Below the pieces are notes generated by a model. The model ran no database searches. It was not told where the DNA came from and was given only the letters and a program-made list of their open reading frames with translations. From Chiridota heheva (lineage: Eukaryota > Echinodermata > Holothuroidea > Apodida > Chiridotidae), in the NCBI GenBank assembly GCA_020152595.1, contig JAIGNY010004520.1:2116001-2180000 (forward strand): 64,000 nucleotides of DNA, written 5' to 3'. Positions within the stretch are counted from its first letter, which is position 1. Every line of letters starts with the position of its first letter. Below, one piece after another: positions 11,580-24,203 of the stretch. Position numbers and translations under genes: made by a program.

Positions 11580-11756
11580 CTTCTAATGATGTTAAAGATG
11601 GTGAACGTTTTGGAGGAGGGGACTTAATCCCCAATCGCTCAGCAGCTGATAATCTACAACCGTCTATACTCAGTCGGGACCTCGGTCGAGGCAGGCCTCT
11701 AGGTAGGGACATACTCTTATATTGGAGAGATGGTGAGCGATAAAGATTGGTCCTGC
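11580..11756 (-). CDS. SORBS: SORBS exon: serine/arginine/proline-rich segment
   Basis: This 177-nt exon has phase 1 on both sides. The acceptor is gtcttcaacag and the donor is AAG|gtgcct. Translation gives GRTNLYRSPSLQYKSMSLPR, then a basic stretch with RPRSRLSID, and ends near SPPPKRSPSLTSLEG. RSPS, RSRLS and KRSPS are good basophilic or proline-directed kinase sites, and PPPKR is a candidate SH3 ligand. Its entry phase matches both the giant exon (19111) and exon 29455-29382. The transcript can therefore splice here with or without the giant exon. Confidence 0.9.
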
Positions 11757-12090
11757 CTGTTGAAGACATGCATAAAAAGAGCAGGAGCTTGGGTTAAAAA
11801 GTAAAAGCGCCCATGCAAGGGAATTGAAATCATGAGGAGATAACATAAAGGCATTCAAAAATAAATGATATCAACAAAAAACAAAAAAATGCATTCATAC
11901 TGGAAAGATTCCAGAAATTCATTTTTAGTGGAAAACACAAAAAAATCAAAGCTGTATTAGAGTCGTAAAAAACTCATGGAACAAAAAGTGTGTGGTTGAA
12001 ATGAATGCAAGCCAACTTAAAATGTCAATGAACAACTAAAAATGCAACAACAAAAAATCTAAAGAGAAAATCTTAAAATTTCTTACAGTT

Positions 12091-12672
12091 CAGTGGTCAA
12101 GCAAGTGGTATTAAGTGATCTTACATGAAAAAGATCTTCAAAAGAAACAAAATAGTGAAGAAAGCATTCACAAATCTTATTCTCTTAAGGAGATATTCAA
12201 GTTTAAAGCTCTGTCTTATCAGTGTAGAAATGACTGGTGTAGTTAGTCTACTATGGAAAGTTGGCATCTTCATCCTCCCATTCTTAGAAATTCTTCATGT
12301 ATTTGAAAGAAAGTTTATTCATATTTTTCACGATATAAATTATTTTCCTCAAACTTTCTTCAGGTTGTATATTATAATTACCCTTCCTAGATTCAGTTTT
12401 ACTACTTTTGTGACATATCCCATGGTTTTTAAGCTACAAAATCGCAGGACAAAATATGATAGAATACACAAGGGATTTTGAGGAATCTGAGGCTATGACA
12501 TCACAACTAGTCTGATTTCAGTCGTTTCTACACAAATGATACAAACTTTAAACTTAGATATCTTCTTAATGAAATAAGATTTTTGGATGCTTTCTTCACT
12601 ATTTTGTTTTCTTTTGAAGTCCTCTTTTATATAAAATAAGATTTGCTTTACCCCTGATCTAATTCTTTAAGT
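12091..12672. mobile_element. Long-arm foldback element FB1, copy 1
   Basis: Left end cagtggtcaagcaagtgg and right end acccctgatctaattcttta bracket inverted arms of roughly 200 bp. aaagaaacaaaatagtgaag is mirrored by cttcactattttgtttt. It matches the better-preserved copy at 63263-63840. No coding capacity. Confidence 0.82.
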
Positions 12673-15229
12673 AATTGTTGAAGTTTGCTGGGGTTTTTTG
12701 ATAGAGAAAAATTATGATTTTCTTTTTTAAAGTATACAAGCAAAGACAGCTAAAACTTGTAAATTGTTCTTATCATATCTGTAATTAATTTTAGACTTCA
12801 AAATAACGTTTGTTTTTTCCACAACGTGAGATCCAAAAAACAATCCATTTGAGTGAGGTTCGCACGTTCCTACATTACAAAATTTGCATATAAAGATCTA
12901 CAAATTTTTGACAAAATGGTTTATTTAAACGAATGCTAATGGGAACTTATGTATATTACATTTCAAAAACTTTATAAGCAATTCGTTTCTCTTTTCATGC
13001 AGTGACGAATGTCATTTGTGTAGTGACAGATGTCAAAATTGAAATGATTAATTCCGCAAAGTGACGAACGTTCGGAAATCTTTTGAAGCTTAATGAAATA
13101 AAAGTTGATAGATGTATTATATAGGTTTATATATCATTTGAAAGAAAAAATGCTAATTTTTAACGACAGTACTTACAATAAAGATATTTTAAGCAAAATC
13201 TTATTTCATGAGGCTTTCAAAAGACATTCGTCAGTATGCAGAAATAATGATTCAGTATTTCATGCCAAATTTTATTTCACCTAAATAAGACATTCGTCAG
13301 TGTGCGGAAAGAAGTTTGAATTAGGTAATGATACGTCTATACCTGCTCATATACCTTTAAAACTGAGCAAAGTGACTAAAAATATCCAATAACAAAATTA
13401 CAAGAAACACATGATTGCCATTCAAACAATAAGCAAAGCAAAACATGAATATTCATCAAATTGAAAATAATGCTGACAAAGATCACTTCATGGCCCACAC
13501 TTCACAGGCCTGAACAGTGGCATTGACAGAGGAGGGCCAGGGGAGCCATGCCCCCCCCCTGCCGTTCCCACACCAAAAACAAATAAATTATACATAAAAA
13601 ATGACGAGACCCATTACCCGTAACATGACTATGCCTGCCTGGTGGTTCTACTACAGTTGTTGACATATTTCAATGAGCAATTCAGCATATAAAACACAAG
13701 AGCTTTTACAAACTCTATAATGCACACATTCAGACTGTGTGATACATATCACACAGACAGTTACCCCCTCTCCCCCCAAAAAAAAAAAAAAAAATCCTGG
13801 CTTACACCAGTGCCTAATTCCCTTCATGTCCCATAGCTTTCTGGAACTTCGCCCCTTGAAAACACACCATGCAATTTGGCTTCAATTTTAATGCATTTCA
13901 TATCTCTAAAATGCATGATTTCTCAGGGATTCTGGGGTTTCTCCCTTGGACCCCCACCGGGGCTTCACCCCTGGACCCCACCAGTAGCCCTTAGGCAGGC
14001 CCCTGGACCCTATATCGTGGGGCTTTGCACTATATGCAAAGTAATGTCTCCTTATGGAGACATGCTTTTGGTTACCCCTCATCAAAAATACCTCTCGCCA
14101 CTCATGATTGCCCCCCCCCCCTCCCCCCTCCCAAACAAAATTCATAATATTCTTTAAATTCATATTCAGAAAGAAATCATTTTCAGAAACATTAAAGAAT
14201 GTAACAAGAACTGTCGGAAGGACAGTATGCTGGACTACTCAAAGCTAGCGTTGACAATGGGCTTGTTGATGGACGTGTACATGCTGGTAATGGGGCTAGT
14301 AGGGAAAGTCATATCAATTAAATGAGCTTTTGACGGATGCACTTACTTTAAGGAGGCCCTTTTTTTAGGTTTTCACATTTTACTGCAAGCCTTAAAGTAT
14401 CTTTTGAAATGTATTAGACAATTTGGGTGAGGTTTCACCCAGTAACTCAGAAAACATGAAAGAAATCTTTATAAATGAGAAACCTCTTTTCATTATATCC
14501 ATTAAGTCACAGACAAAGGAGAGACTCATAACTTGCCCATGTCAATAAAATATTAAAATATTAACAATATATTCTTGCAGCATAATGAAATTATTTGTTA
14601 TTTCTTCAGATATTTACTAACCTAACTACCCTTTCTATGCATCTTAAATAATTAGTTTAGTGGTCAAGTTAATTCACCTTATATGAAAGAGGACGAAGAA
14701 ACAAAAATGGTAAAGAAAGCATTCCAAAATATTTTTCCATTAAGGAGAAATTTTTGTCTCATTTAATTAGAAATGACTGAAATCTGTCTACTATACATTT
14801 GTGACATCACATCCTGATATCCTCAGTCTTTATATATTCTTTCATATTTTTCCATGATTTGGGGGATTAAAACTATTGGATACACCAGGAAAGTAATTAA
14901 AAAGAATCTAGTTAAAAGAGTAATTATAATTTACCAGCTGATAAATTTTGAGGAAAATAATTCAAATGATAAAAAAGTTTGTTTATATATTTTTTTCCTT
15001 TAAAATATATAAACAACAATTGTTTAGAAAGTGAGGATAGGAGAGCCAACATTACAGAGTAGACTATAACCAGTCATATCTATATATATATATATACAGA
15101 TAAGATAAAACTTTTAAAAAGTCTGAATGGAATACGAAATTGAAGCAGATTCCACACAGATTAGTTTCTAATCAGGTCCTCTTTCATGGAAAATTTGCTT
15201 GACCCCCTTGGAGGAAAGGAGGTGCACTT
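12673..15229. other. Intron stretch: fragments only
   Basis: AT-rich intron between exons 23478-19111 and 11756-11580. It contains poly-A/poly-C runs (13545-13560, 13765-13793, 14110-14131), a left-end FB1 fragment at about 14650-14965 and a short TA run at 15083-15098. I see no exon with paired splice sites. Confidence 0.6.
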
Positions 15230-16670
15230 AAATATGTGAGGTACATATTTATGTGTTTTTAGTATGCACACACAACCCCCAATCATGCCCAACTGAATAG
15301 TTTCCAAAGACATCTACCACTGTAGCTGTTACTATGTCAGGCTAAATATTCCTACAAAAGTCTTATTGTTATGCAAATAACCTAAACTATATGCATCTTA
15401 CACCTCCCCCATTATGTGTAGACAATGCTCTTCACATATATCATCATTTGTGTATACAAATCCCCACTACCACTTTAATTTGAGAGATATCATAGATACA
15501 AATAAGCTAATTAGTATGCACACACAACCCCCATCATGTTCATTTGAACAATACTCATGTCCTTTACCCCTGTGCTAATTAAGTTACATGAATGTGCACC
15601 ATTCATAACTTAAGTTATGTGCTCATGTTAAACATTATGCACGAAAGTCTATTAATATGCAAATAACCTAATTAATATGCGCACTTTACCTCACCATTAG
15701 GTGTAGACAATGCTCTCCACATATATGATCGTTTGTGCAAACAAAATCCCCACATCCACTTTAATCTAAAAGCTATCATGGATACCGATATTTTTATTGT
15801 TATGCAAATAATGTCATTATTATGCATACAACCCCCAATCATGCTCATTTGAACAGTAATCATGTCCTCTACCCCTATGTCAAGTTACATAAACGTACAC
15901 CATTCATAACACACCATTCATAACACACCATTCATAACACACCATTCATAATACACCATTCATAATATACCATTCAAAACTTAAGTTATGCACTCAGGTT
16001 AAACATTCTGTATGAGTCTATCATTATGCAAATAATCTAATTAATACGCACACTTCACCTCACTATTAAGTGCAAACAATGCCCTTCATATATAAACAAT
16101 TGTAGAAATAAAATCCCCACATCCAATTCAAGAGATATCATAGATACAAATATTTTCATTGTTATGCAAATAAGCTAATTAGTATGCACACACAACCCCC
16201 AATCATGCTCATTTGAACAGTCCCCATGTCCTCAACTCCTATGCCAAGTTACATGAATGTACACCATTCATATAAAAACTTCAACCAAAAACTTTAACCA
16301 AAACTTTACAAAAACTTTTGACCAGACATACATTATTTCATTGTTATGCAAATAAGCTAATTAGTATGCACACACAACCCCCCAATCATGAACAGTACCC
16401 ATGTCCTGGACCCCTAAGCCACGTTACATGAATGTACACCATTCATAACTTATGAAAACTTGAACCAAAAACTCTGTAACAAAAAACTTTAACCAAAACT
16501 AACCAAAACTAACCAGACAAATATTTTGTGTTATGCAAATAAGCTATTTAGTATGCACAAACAACCCCCTACAATATGCTCAGTTGAACAGTAACCATGT
16601 CGTCTACCCCTATGCCAAGTTACATGAATGTACACCATTCATAACTTATAAAAACTTTTAACCAAAAACT
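15230..16670. repeat. Tandem 190-260 bp units with ATGCAAAT/TAATTA blocks
   Basis: About six to eight degenerate units share ttatgcaaataagctaatta, gtatgcacacacaaccccc, atcatgctcatttgaacag and catgaatgtacaccattcat. Each carries an octamer-like ATGCAAAT and often a TAATTA core. A 14-bp subrepeat (acaccattcataac, six copies) lies at 15897-15980. Confidence 0.8.
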
Positions 16671-17575
16671 CTTAACCAAAACGGATGCCAACGCCGACAC
16701 CGGGGGTAGTAGAATAGCTCTGCTATTCTTCGAATAGTTGAGCTAAAAATTAATATCAACATTGGGAAATGTAAAAGACACATTACATACAATTGTGTGC
16801 AATTAACATAGAAAGTACATTTAGTTTGATACCACAAAAGTACATATCCAAATATTGCGGTTTTACAAAGTTGCTTGTTCGCTACACGAGAAGCACAATG
16901 ATGCACTTTCCAACAGGTGTTCCCAAACATTTAACTTCCATTTAAACTCTTTATGTTTATTCACCTTATACCACACACTTATTAGACAGTTGACACAAGT
17001 CCTTGATAAATATGAATGATTAGGAAATAAGTGCAGATGAATATTTTAGGTCTTCTCAGGTGAAGTAAGGTTTCATGAAGAAATAGCTTTCTCTACAGTC
17101 CCCTTGAGGTGGGACAATCAGAGAATGGAGTGATGATTGATGGCTTGTTGTCACGTCACAAAATTTCAAATTTGTCACACAAATGTCGTGTCACATAATT
17201 TTTGGCACCTTTTGCACAAAATATTACATCAGTTTTGACTTTGTCACATTTGATTGGCAGAGATTCACACATCATGACCAGTTGACTGGTGATAGTCATA
17301 GAAATAATCATTTGGTTATGTCTGTTTCATGAAAAATGGAATCCACCACTAAAATACAACATCAAATTACCAATGAGTGTGAGTGAAGGGGTAAAACATG
17401 TCACAAAATTTCAGACAAATTTTAATACATCTGTTTTTTTTTGATTTGTCACATTTTGTCACAAACTTTTCAAAATGTCACAAATTTTTGGACAATGAAA
17501 TTTTGTCATAAAATGTCATCAGGTCACGAATGCTCCATTTTCTCAATGATGTACAGTTGGGTTCCTTTGATGGAT

Positions 17576-18420
17576 GAGGCAATAGCCGAGTCTGCGAGGG
17601 AGATTACCCGTGCATTACCCCCTGGCAAGGAAAAGCTATAAGTGCATGAACTATACTCATGCACATCTTTTACATTGAAATTAATGAGGAAAAGAATTAA
17701 CAAAGATATGCAGTATTCTTCTTCAAAATTTGTAAAATTTAAAACACCAAAATTAAGTGAGAAAAGTAACCTCCCTATGAAAAAGTAGAAGAACCCTCTA
17801 TAATGTATCAATCTGACACTGTTTGCTTGTCACAGGATAATGAATGATGCAATTAGGTAATTTCTAATCAAAGTTCTAAATGATGGAGAACAATAAGAAA
17901 ATAGGATTCTAAAAACTTCAGTTTGCTTAGCAGAGTCTGTAGGAGAGATCAACTGTACATTCTCCCATGGCAAGGAAAAGCTATGTCTATAAATTCTGCT
18001 CATGCACAGCTTTCATACTTAAAATTAAAGACAAAAGAATTAACAAACAGAGGCAACATATTCCGTTAAAAGTAAAATAGAATTTATAAACACCGAAATT
18101 AAGTGGGAAAAATAACTTCCCTATGAAAAAGTAGAAGAACCCTCTATAATGTACAGTATCAATTTGACAATGTTTGTTTGTCACAGGATAATGTACAATG
18201 CAATTAGATAATTTCTAATCCAAGTTCTAAATGATGGAGAACAATAAGAAAATAGGCCTAAAAGAAACTTCACTGTTTGGTTATTCGAGTTTATATGGGA
18301 GATCAACTGTACATTTTATCCCCTGGCAATGGAAAGAAAGCGGTCCATGAACTCTACTCATGCACATCATTTATATTTAAAATAAAGACATAAGATTCAA
18401 CAAACACATATGATTATAAC
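17576..18420. repeat. Three direct repeats of about 340 bp
   Basis: Units starting near 17576, 17930 and 18285 share gagatcaactgtacatt-like starts, ggcaaggaaaagctat, ctcatgcacatctttta and ccctctataatgtatcaat. They yield unrelated short ORFs. The remaining intron, 18420-19110, shows nothing recognisable. Confidence 0.75.
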
Positions 18421-19110
18421 ACAAATCAAATGTAACAGTAAGAAAGATAATAAAATAATTTTTTGATACAGTGTATTGCTACAAAATGAGGAGGTAGTGA
18501 GGTCACTTTATGTCACTACTTTGCCAATACCTGGAAGGCAAACTTTGAGCATATTTTACATGGCCTTGTTGTTCTTTGATCATTCCTTGATCCATGATTG
18601 GTCAATTACATACACCATGCATAATGACATCGGTGCATATACCTTATACAAATGGATTTCTTTGATTAAATTTGACTAAATTTAACTATGATTCAGCCCA
18701 TGCCCAATGACTTTTCCCCACAAGACTGGTAAAAGTGCCACTTATGCTGAAAAAGACAAGATAACTGAAACTACCGACAACAATAAACTTGATAAACTAT
18801 CTATATACAATGAAAGCAGAGTGATTACACCCATTTTAATTACGATTACTACAGCAACATAAAGATTACAGGATTATTTTTATAACAACTAATTTATGCA
18901 TAACAGAACATCTACAAATATTTGTATGCATGCATTGAAATTCAGCAGGGAAAAATTGATAGAAAGAATGTTAGATATTTACAGGGATCATACAACAATG
19001 GTGGCAGTATAACACAATAAGGAACTTTTATATCACAGGACAAAACTACGACAAAAGTTACATCCATCTACGCTAACAGTAAACAAGGATCACACGCATG
19101 CTATGATTAC

Positions 19111-22100
19111 CTTGGATATCGAGGGTTAGTTCAGGTGGTGACAAATTCACAATGCATTGTTGTCCCGGGTCACCAGAAAATGACCTACGTGCATCCGGGA
19201 ACTGTTCTGATATGTTTTTGTCTGATTTGATTTTCGGAGAGTTTGATTTGAAGGGCACTTTGATGCTAGGGGGAAAACTTGTCGCTTTATGATACAATTG
19301 ATGGGTGTGTTTCTGGTTTTCAGTTCCCTCTCTTTCAGGTAATGATCTAACTTGTGAATTCTGTATCGAATGGTCAGGTGTTCTTTCCAAAGTCTTTACG
19401 AATACTTTGTAGTTACTTGGTAGACTTTGGGTAAAACAAATCACTGGAGGATTTCCTTTCTCATTTGACACAGGTGGATTTTGACATCTTTGGCTCTCTC
19501 GAGGGATATTTTGTAAAATATCTGAATCTGTGAAATTTCTTTTCAGATGGATTTTCTGGGACCTCTCTGGTCTGTCTCCTTGCGGTCTCCAAAAAGCTGG
19601 GAAAGATGTCCGTGCATCACTGTTAAACTTCTTTTGGTTTCCTTTTGGAGTTGCGTTTCTACTATCATGTAACTCACACAAATCTTTGTCTCTGTGGGTA
19701 TTAAAATTACTGGCAGCACTAGCATCTTTAAAGCTGGAAAGTTGCATAACCGAGGAAGTACTGTGTTTCAAGTATTGTTCCATAAGGTCATCACCATGTT
19801 TACGATCCAATAAGTCACCACACAGCTGCCCTGATTCTCTAAGCGAACCGGCATTAACTGAATGATCTGAAAGTTTGCCATCCAAAGAGTCCTCCATCCA
19901 CATGTCGTTCTTTTCACGTTCATGCTTGATCACTTTCAAACGATTATACACCTTGTTATACATTTCCTGATTCAACTGATGCAATCCTACAAAACTCCTT
20001 TCCGTGTCGTTCACGACAATCTCTGGCGTCTTCATACCTTGCGTCTTTTGAAAGACGTTGGGGTCACTATTCGTAAGAGAAGTTCTTGGAGCAAAGTCTC
20101 CTTTCCTCTTATCAATGGGTGGAATGGCTGAATCAGACTGAACCGATATTTTCCTCCGTGCATCAATCGGAAAACTCCAACTCTGCCTCCTGGAGCTATC
20201 AACCGAATTGACAGTAGAATTACTGACCACCTTATACTGGGTATTTTCAAGAAAATGCTGATTCTTTGAAAATGAAAATTTCATCTGGGAGGATTCTGTT
20301 CTAAAATTCATTGAAACATCAGGTTTATAAGTAAACCCTTGATCTGAGCCGACCTTATTCACAATTCCAAGAAATTGCGACCTTGCTTGACCTTTCTCAT
20401 TTGCTTGTGGGTTCTTGCGCGAATAATCACTTGGTAAATCTGAAGAATTTTTTTAGCCTTTATCCCATCTTCAGGCAACCTCGGTGATTTTTTTCCAGGG
20501 AACTTAAGCTATTTTCCCTCTCAATGGAAGGCTGACTGATAATTCCTTGAAAATCGTCAACCTCCACTTGACTCAATCTCTTTTGGAGGACACTGTTTAA
20601 TGGAGACTTAGAATTAGACCTCTGTCTTATAGCCATGGTTCTCTTTAACTTATGAACCTTTGGTGACTCTTTCGAGGGACTTGATTTCTCTCTGGAATGA
20701 CCATAATGTTGACAGAACCCTCTTGGGGTTCTCTGCTACTCAGTTTTTGATGGTCAAAGCTTGTATCGTTACCTCTGCTCCCAACTTGATCTACTCTACC
20801 CTCACCTTCTTGCCACCCCTCAAATCCTTTCCTGGGAAAACCTACTTCTGAATCATCTCCGTTCTCACTAAACATAGATGCCCGCCTCTCCTGAAACTGG
20901 AAATATTCTCCGTCCTCTTGTCTGAGAAGATTCCACACAAAGTCCTGGTGGGGAAGCTTTTTGATGTCATAATATTCTTTGGTAATTGCAGCATTCTTTT
21001 GATTGGTCAACCTTTCTACAGGAGCAATGGTATAAACTGATAGAACAGGGACTGTACCCTTTATAAATGATTTGTCACTTTCGGGTAAGAGACTTAGAGA
21101 TTCCTCCTTATTCCTGATCTCTATTTCACTGGAGAGTTCAGTCTCGTCATTCTGCCTCTGTGTTTGCTCCTGATGAAGCCCGTCGTCCAGAGAACAATAA
21201 TCGCTGTCATTACCCGTATGAAAGCTTGATGGGTTAAGTACATCTTCAACTTGATTCTGATGAGGACCAACATTAATGTTTCTATGGAAAGACAAAGGAT
21301 GAAAGAAAGACGGATGCAACATTAATGTGTCTGGTCTGTCGGTTACTTGTGAATCACCTGGGCTGTTTTCTTCCAGTTCCATTTCGACTGTAACAATTGG
21401 TAATTGTTCATCTTTACCCTCCTCAATACCAACAAAAAGTGTCTCTTTACCCTCATCTTTCATTAATACATTCACAACTTTTTCTTCTTCCATTTTTTAG
21501 GTTCAGAATTATGATCAACTTCTTCCTCGGGTTGGTTCTCTTCTTGAGAATTACCAGCACCATCTGTTGCGATGGTACTAAGAACATCCTTTTCATCAAA
21601 ATATTGTTCCTTGTTCAAAAATTGTTCTTCAACCATTACCTGGTCTTTACATGTGAATCCCTGACTTACAAGATGATAATCATCATTATGCAAATGTCCG
21701 CTCACACTATTATGCAAATGACTATCTTCTCCAAAATGTAAATGACCACCTTCACCACTATGCAAATGATCTTCTTCACCCATATGCAAATGGTCATCAT
21801 CACTCATATGCACATGATCATCTTCACTCATATGCAAATGACCATCTTCTCCAATATGCAAATGACCATCTTCGCCAATATGCAAATGATCACCTCCATC
21901 AATATGCATATCATCGCCAACTCCAATATGCCAATGACCATCTTCATCAATATGCAAATGACCATCTTTGCCAATATGCAAATGATCACCTTCATCAATA
22001 TGCATATCACCACCAACTCCAATATGCCAATGACCGTCTTCATCAATATGCAAATGATCATCTTCGCCATCAAAAAAGTGATGACTTTCGTTCAAGAATT

Positions 22101-23478
22101 CATCAGAAGATTCTCTTTCGTCTTTTAAAGGATGGTGACGATAGTCCACTTCTTCATCGTTAGCGTCAATAAAGTCATCACAAAAGTCACCCTCACTTAG
22201 ACTGCTGCTTACATCTGAACAGTTCTCCACATATATTTGAGGAACCGAACTCTTAACCTCGTTAAACACAAAGGTTACATCATAGTCGTTGCTGCCCATC
22301 AAAGCCTTTGACTGCAAGAAGTCTTGTTCCGAGATGATTTTGATGGTATTTCCTTTCTGCAATTTTGTCAGTATTGGATCCACTTCTTTATCCAAAGAGT
22401 CCTGTCTCTTTTCAGCAGACTGAATGTTGCCCTCGTCTTCACTAGTACTTCTAAATTCTTCACTTTCAAACTGCAATTGCTCGACGCTTTCGCCTTTCTC
22501 AAATTTGACAAAGTGTTCCTTAAGAAGTTCTGGCTCTGAATCCCTTTTGGCTAACGCTTTATCATTTGGTGACCACTTCAACTGACCGTACGTCTCATTG
22601 ACCACTGTGTAACTGCCCTTTTTCAAATGATCCATTTGATGATAAAAATTAAGAGCAATGTGAAAGTTCTCTTCTTGTTCCTGGTTGACCAAGTAGTCCT
22701 GAAACGGAAGAGAAATTTCTTCAGAATCATTCGTAGATGAGAATTCAGGAAACGAGATTGAGAACCTTTTTCTCGTTCGCAAGAAATCCTCTGAGGGTGA
22801 CGAGGCATGTTTCACAGCTGACGTGTATTGTCTGTATCTCAGAGGCGTTGTCTTTTGCGGACTAACAGATGACAAAATAACGTCTCCATTTAACTGTTTA
22901 CTGTTTCTCTTGGCCGATTTGTGTTTCTGACGAAAGGCATAAAAGTTCTCATCGCTTTCTTCAGTTTTGTTCGAGTATGAGGACAAACTTGAGGGAGAAA
23001 CCCTCAGGTCAGAAAAACTTTTTGCATTTAGATTGTTTAGTATAAAATGATCTCCATTCTCTAAGAAAGCAAGATTTCCTTGAGAACTTGTCCTCTCTAC
23101 ATCTTGAAGACGTTCAGATTCATGACGAAGATCATTGCATGTTGAGCTTTGGAAGTTGAGACCCCCTGTTTCACACTGGGACACAATTTGTTGCATAAAT
23201 GGATCACCATGCTTGTTGAAATAAGGAGCCTTGTTGGGCATGTCTAACAGCTGTTTATTCCTGAAATGCAAATGATTGTTTCTTCGAGAGTCGCGAAACT
23301 GATGTAAGTTTATGGAACGATTCTGGAGTACATCTGCATGATGCGCAGATTCCATTTTGGTAAGTTCTGAACTGGTTGGTGTGTTCGTGAAAGTGGTTTG
23401 ATGTGGGGAAGAAATGTGAGTGTTGGGTAATATTTTCCATTTTGTGGTTTTTGTTAGTTGTTAGTAATGGTAGAAAGC
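19111..23478 (-). CDS. SORBS: SORBS giant cassette exon (about 4.4 kb, frame interrupted)
   Basis: The acceptor is a long T-tract ending ttttttgcag before 23478. The donor is CAAG|gtaatc at 19110. Coding-like sequence fills the exon but changes frame. It is open from 23355 to 21472 (627 codons), 21493 to about 20690, about 20690 to 20490, a short piece to about 20430, then to 19111. Each step equals one missing base, at A-runs near 21500, 20684, 20494 and 20435. The 5' end (23478-23355) needs a further correction. With a net gain of 3 or 6 bases the exon is a multiple of three and phase 1-1. Content is serine-, acid- and basic-rich and largely disordered. RKRFSISFPEF resembles serine motifs in the vertebrate SORBS2 large exon (recalled, not aligned). 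An octapeptide repeat lies at 22062-21679. Confidence 0.85.
21679..22062 (-). repeat. Coding repeat: 16 x 8-residue His/acid-rich units
   Basis: Sixteen head-to-tail 24-bp units translate as eight-residue blocks of the form D-[DG]-H-L-H-[IM]-x-[ED]. Examples are DDHLHIDE, DGHWHIGV and DGHLHMSE. A 32-residue super-repeat (HLH, HWH, DMH, HLH) appears twice at the N-terminal end. Nearly every unit has an HxH pair beside acidic residues, the composition of metal-binding His-rich linkers. Length stays in phase (384 bp). Copy number may vary between alleles. Whether the segment binds metal is inference. Confidence 0.93.
23353..23355 (-). other. Candidate internal translation start in the giant exon
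   Basis: The ATG at 23355 has A at -3 and G at +4, a strong Kozak context. It is preceded in its frame by a TAA at 23463 inside the same exon. As sequenced, the 627-codon frame can only start here. A transcript with an alternative 5' end could initiate at this codon. Alternatively the upstream stop is an artefact of lost A residues, and the exon is read through from 29455-29382. Confidence 0.4.
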
Positions 23479-23936
23479 CTGCAAAAAAGAAAAACATGAT
23501 GATCTACAACTGATGTACACCCTTTCTCATTGTGACATGTATCATACACATAGGCTGGATTGCTGGATTTAGGGGGAGCGGGGGGAAACTTGCACCCCTA
23601 CACACACACACACAATATTTTCCCTCGAATTTGTATCATTTTTATGGTGATGTTTTTGTATCTTAGCAAGATTTTGTGATTTTGTCTCCCCCACACACTT
23701 TAACTTTGCCCCTCCCCCACCCACTTTTGGTAGGCAAATCATGCCTATGTACACAATACCAACTTCAAAAATGGATTGACCACCTTTGAGAGATAAGGTG
23801 AAAAAGAGGAGTAAGTTTTCGTACTACTTTTCTGAAGGTAAAAAATGTTCATCAGCATACACCTTTGCTTCCATGGAATTGGTGCGTCACACCTCATAAA
23901 TCCTGCTAAATTTTTAAGCTAAATCCATCCGAGCCA
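23479..23936. other. Intron stretch upstream of giant exon
   Basis: The T-rich tract at 23479-23495 (plus-strand aaaaaagaaaaa) is the giant exon's acceptor. A CA-rich run lies near 23600-23612. No promoter motif such as a TATA box or initiator is evident, though an alternative first exon here is not excluded. Confidence 0.5.
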
Positions 23937-24203
23937 TTAGGCTCATTGAGCCAGTGCTTATCCCTGGTTTCCATGGCACGAGTGGATGAGAGTACAATAC
24001 TCCCCCTGCCAGTCCATCGCAGATTACACCCCCCCCCCTCCCCCCCAAGCAGTAATGGTACTCATTTTACAGCTGAGTGGACTGAAGCAAGTAGATTAAA
24101 GTGTCTTGCTCAAGGACACAATGCAGCGCTCACGATGGGAATCAAACTCGGTACCTCTGGAATACAAGCATGACTCCTTAACCACTGAGCCACAGCACCT
24201 CTA
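23937..24203 (-). mobile_element. tRNA-derived SINE, family A (longer copy)
   Basis: Same blocks as 7608-7803 plus a longer start, ggctcattgagccagtgctt. The tRNA-like part at the right end includes gggaatcaaactcggtacct (a decayed B box on the minus strand) and ccttaaccactgagccac (the A-box side). A C-tract of about 18 nt splits the body. A head-end fragment of the same family is at 46727-46797. Confidence 0.83.

Noticed and set aside
19530..21741. Plus-strand ORFs opposite the giant exon
   Set aside because: Shadows of the minus-strand coding sequence; no splice signals or conserved motifs.
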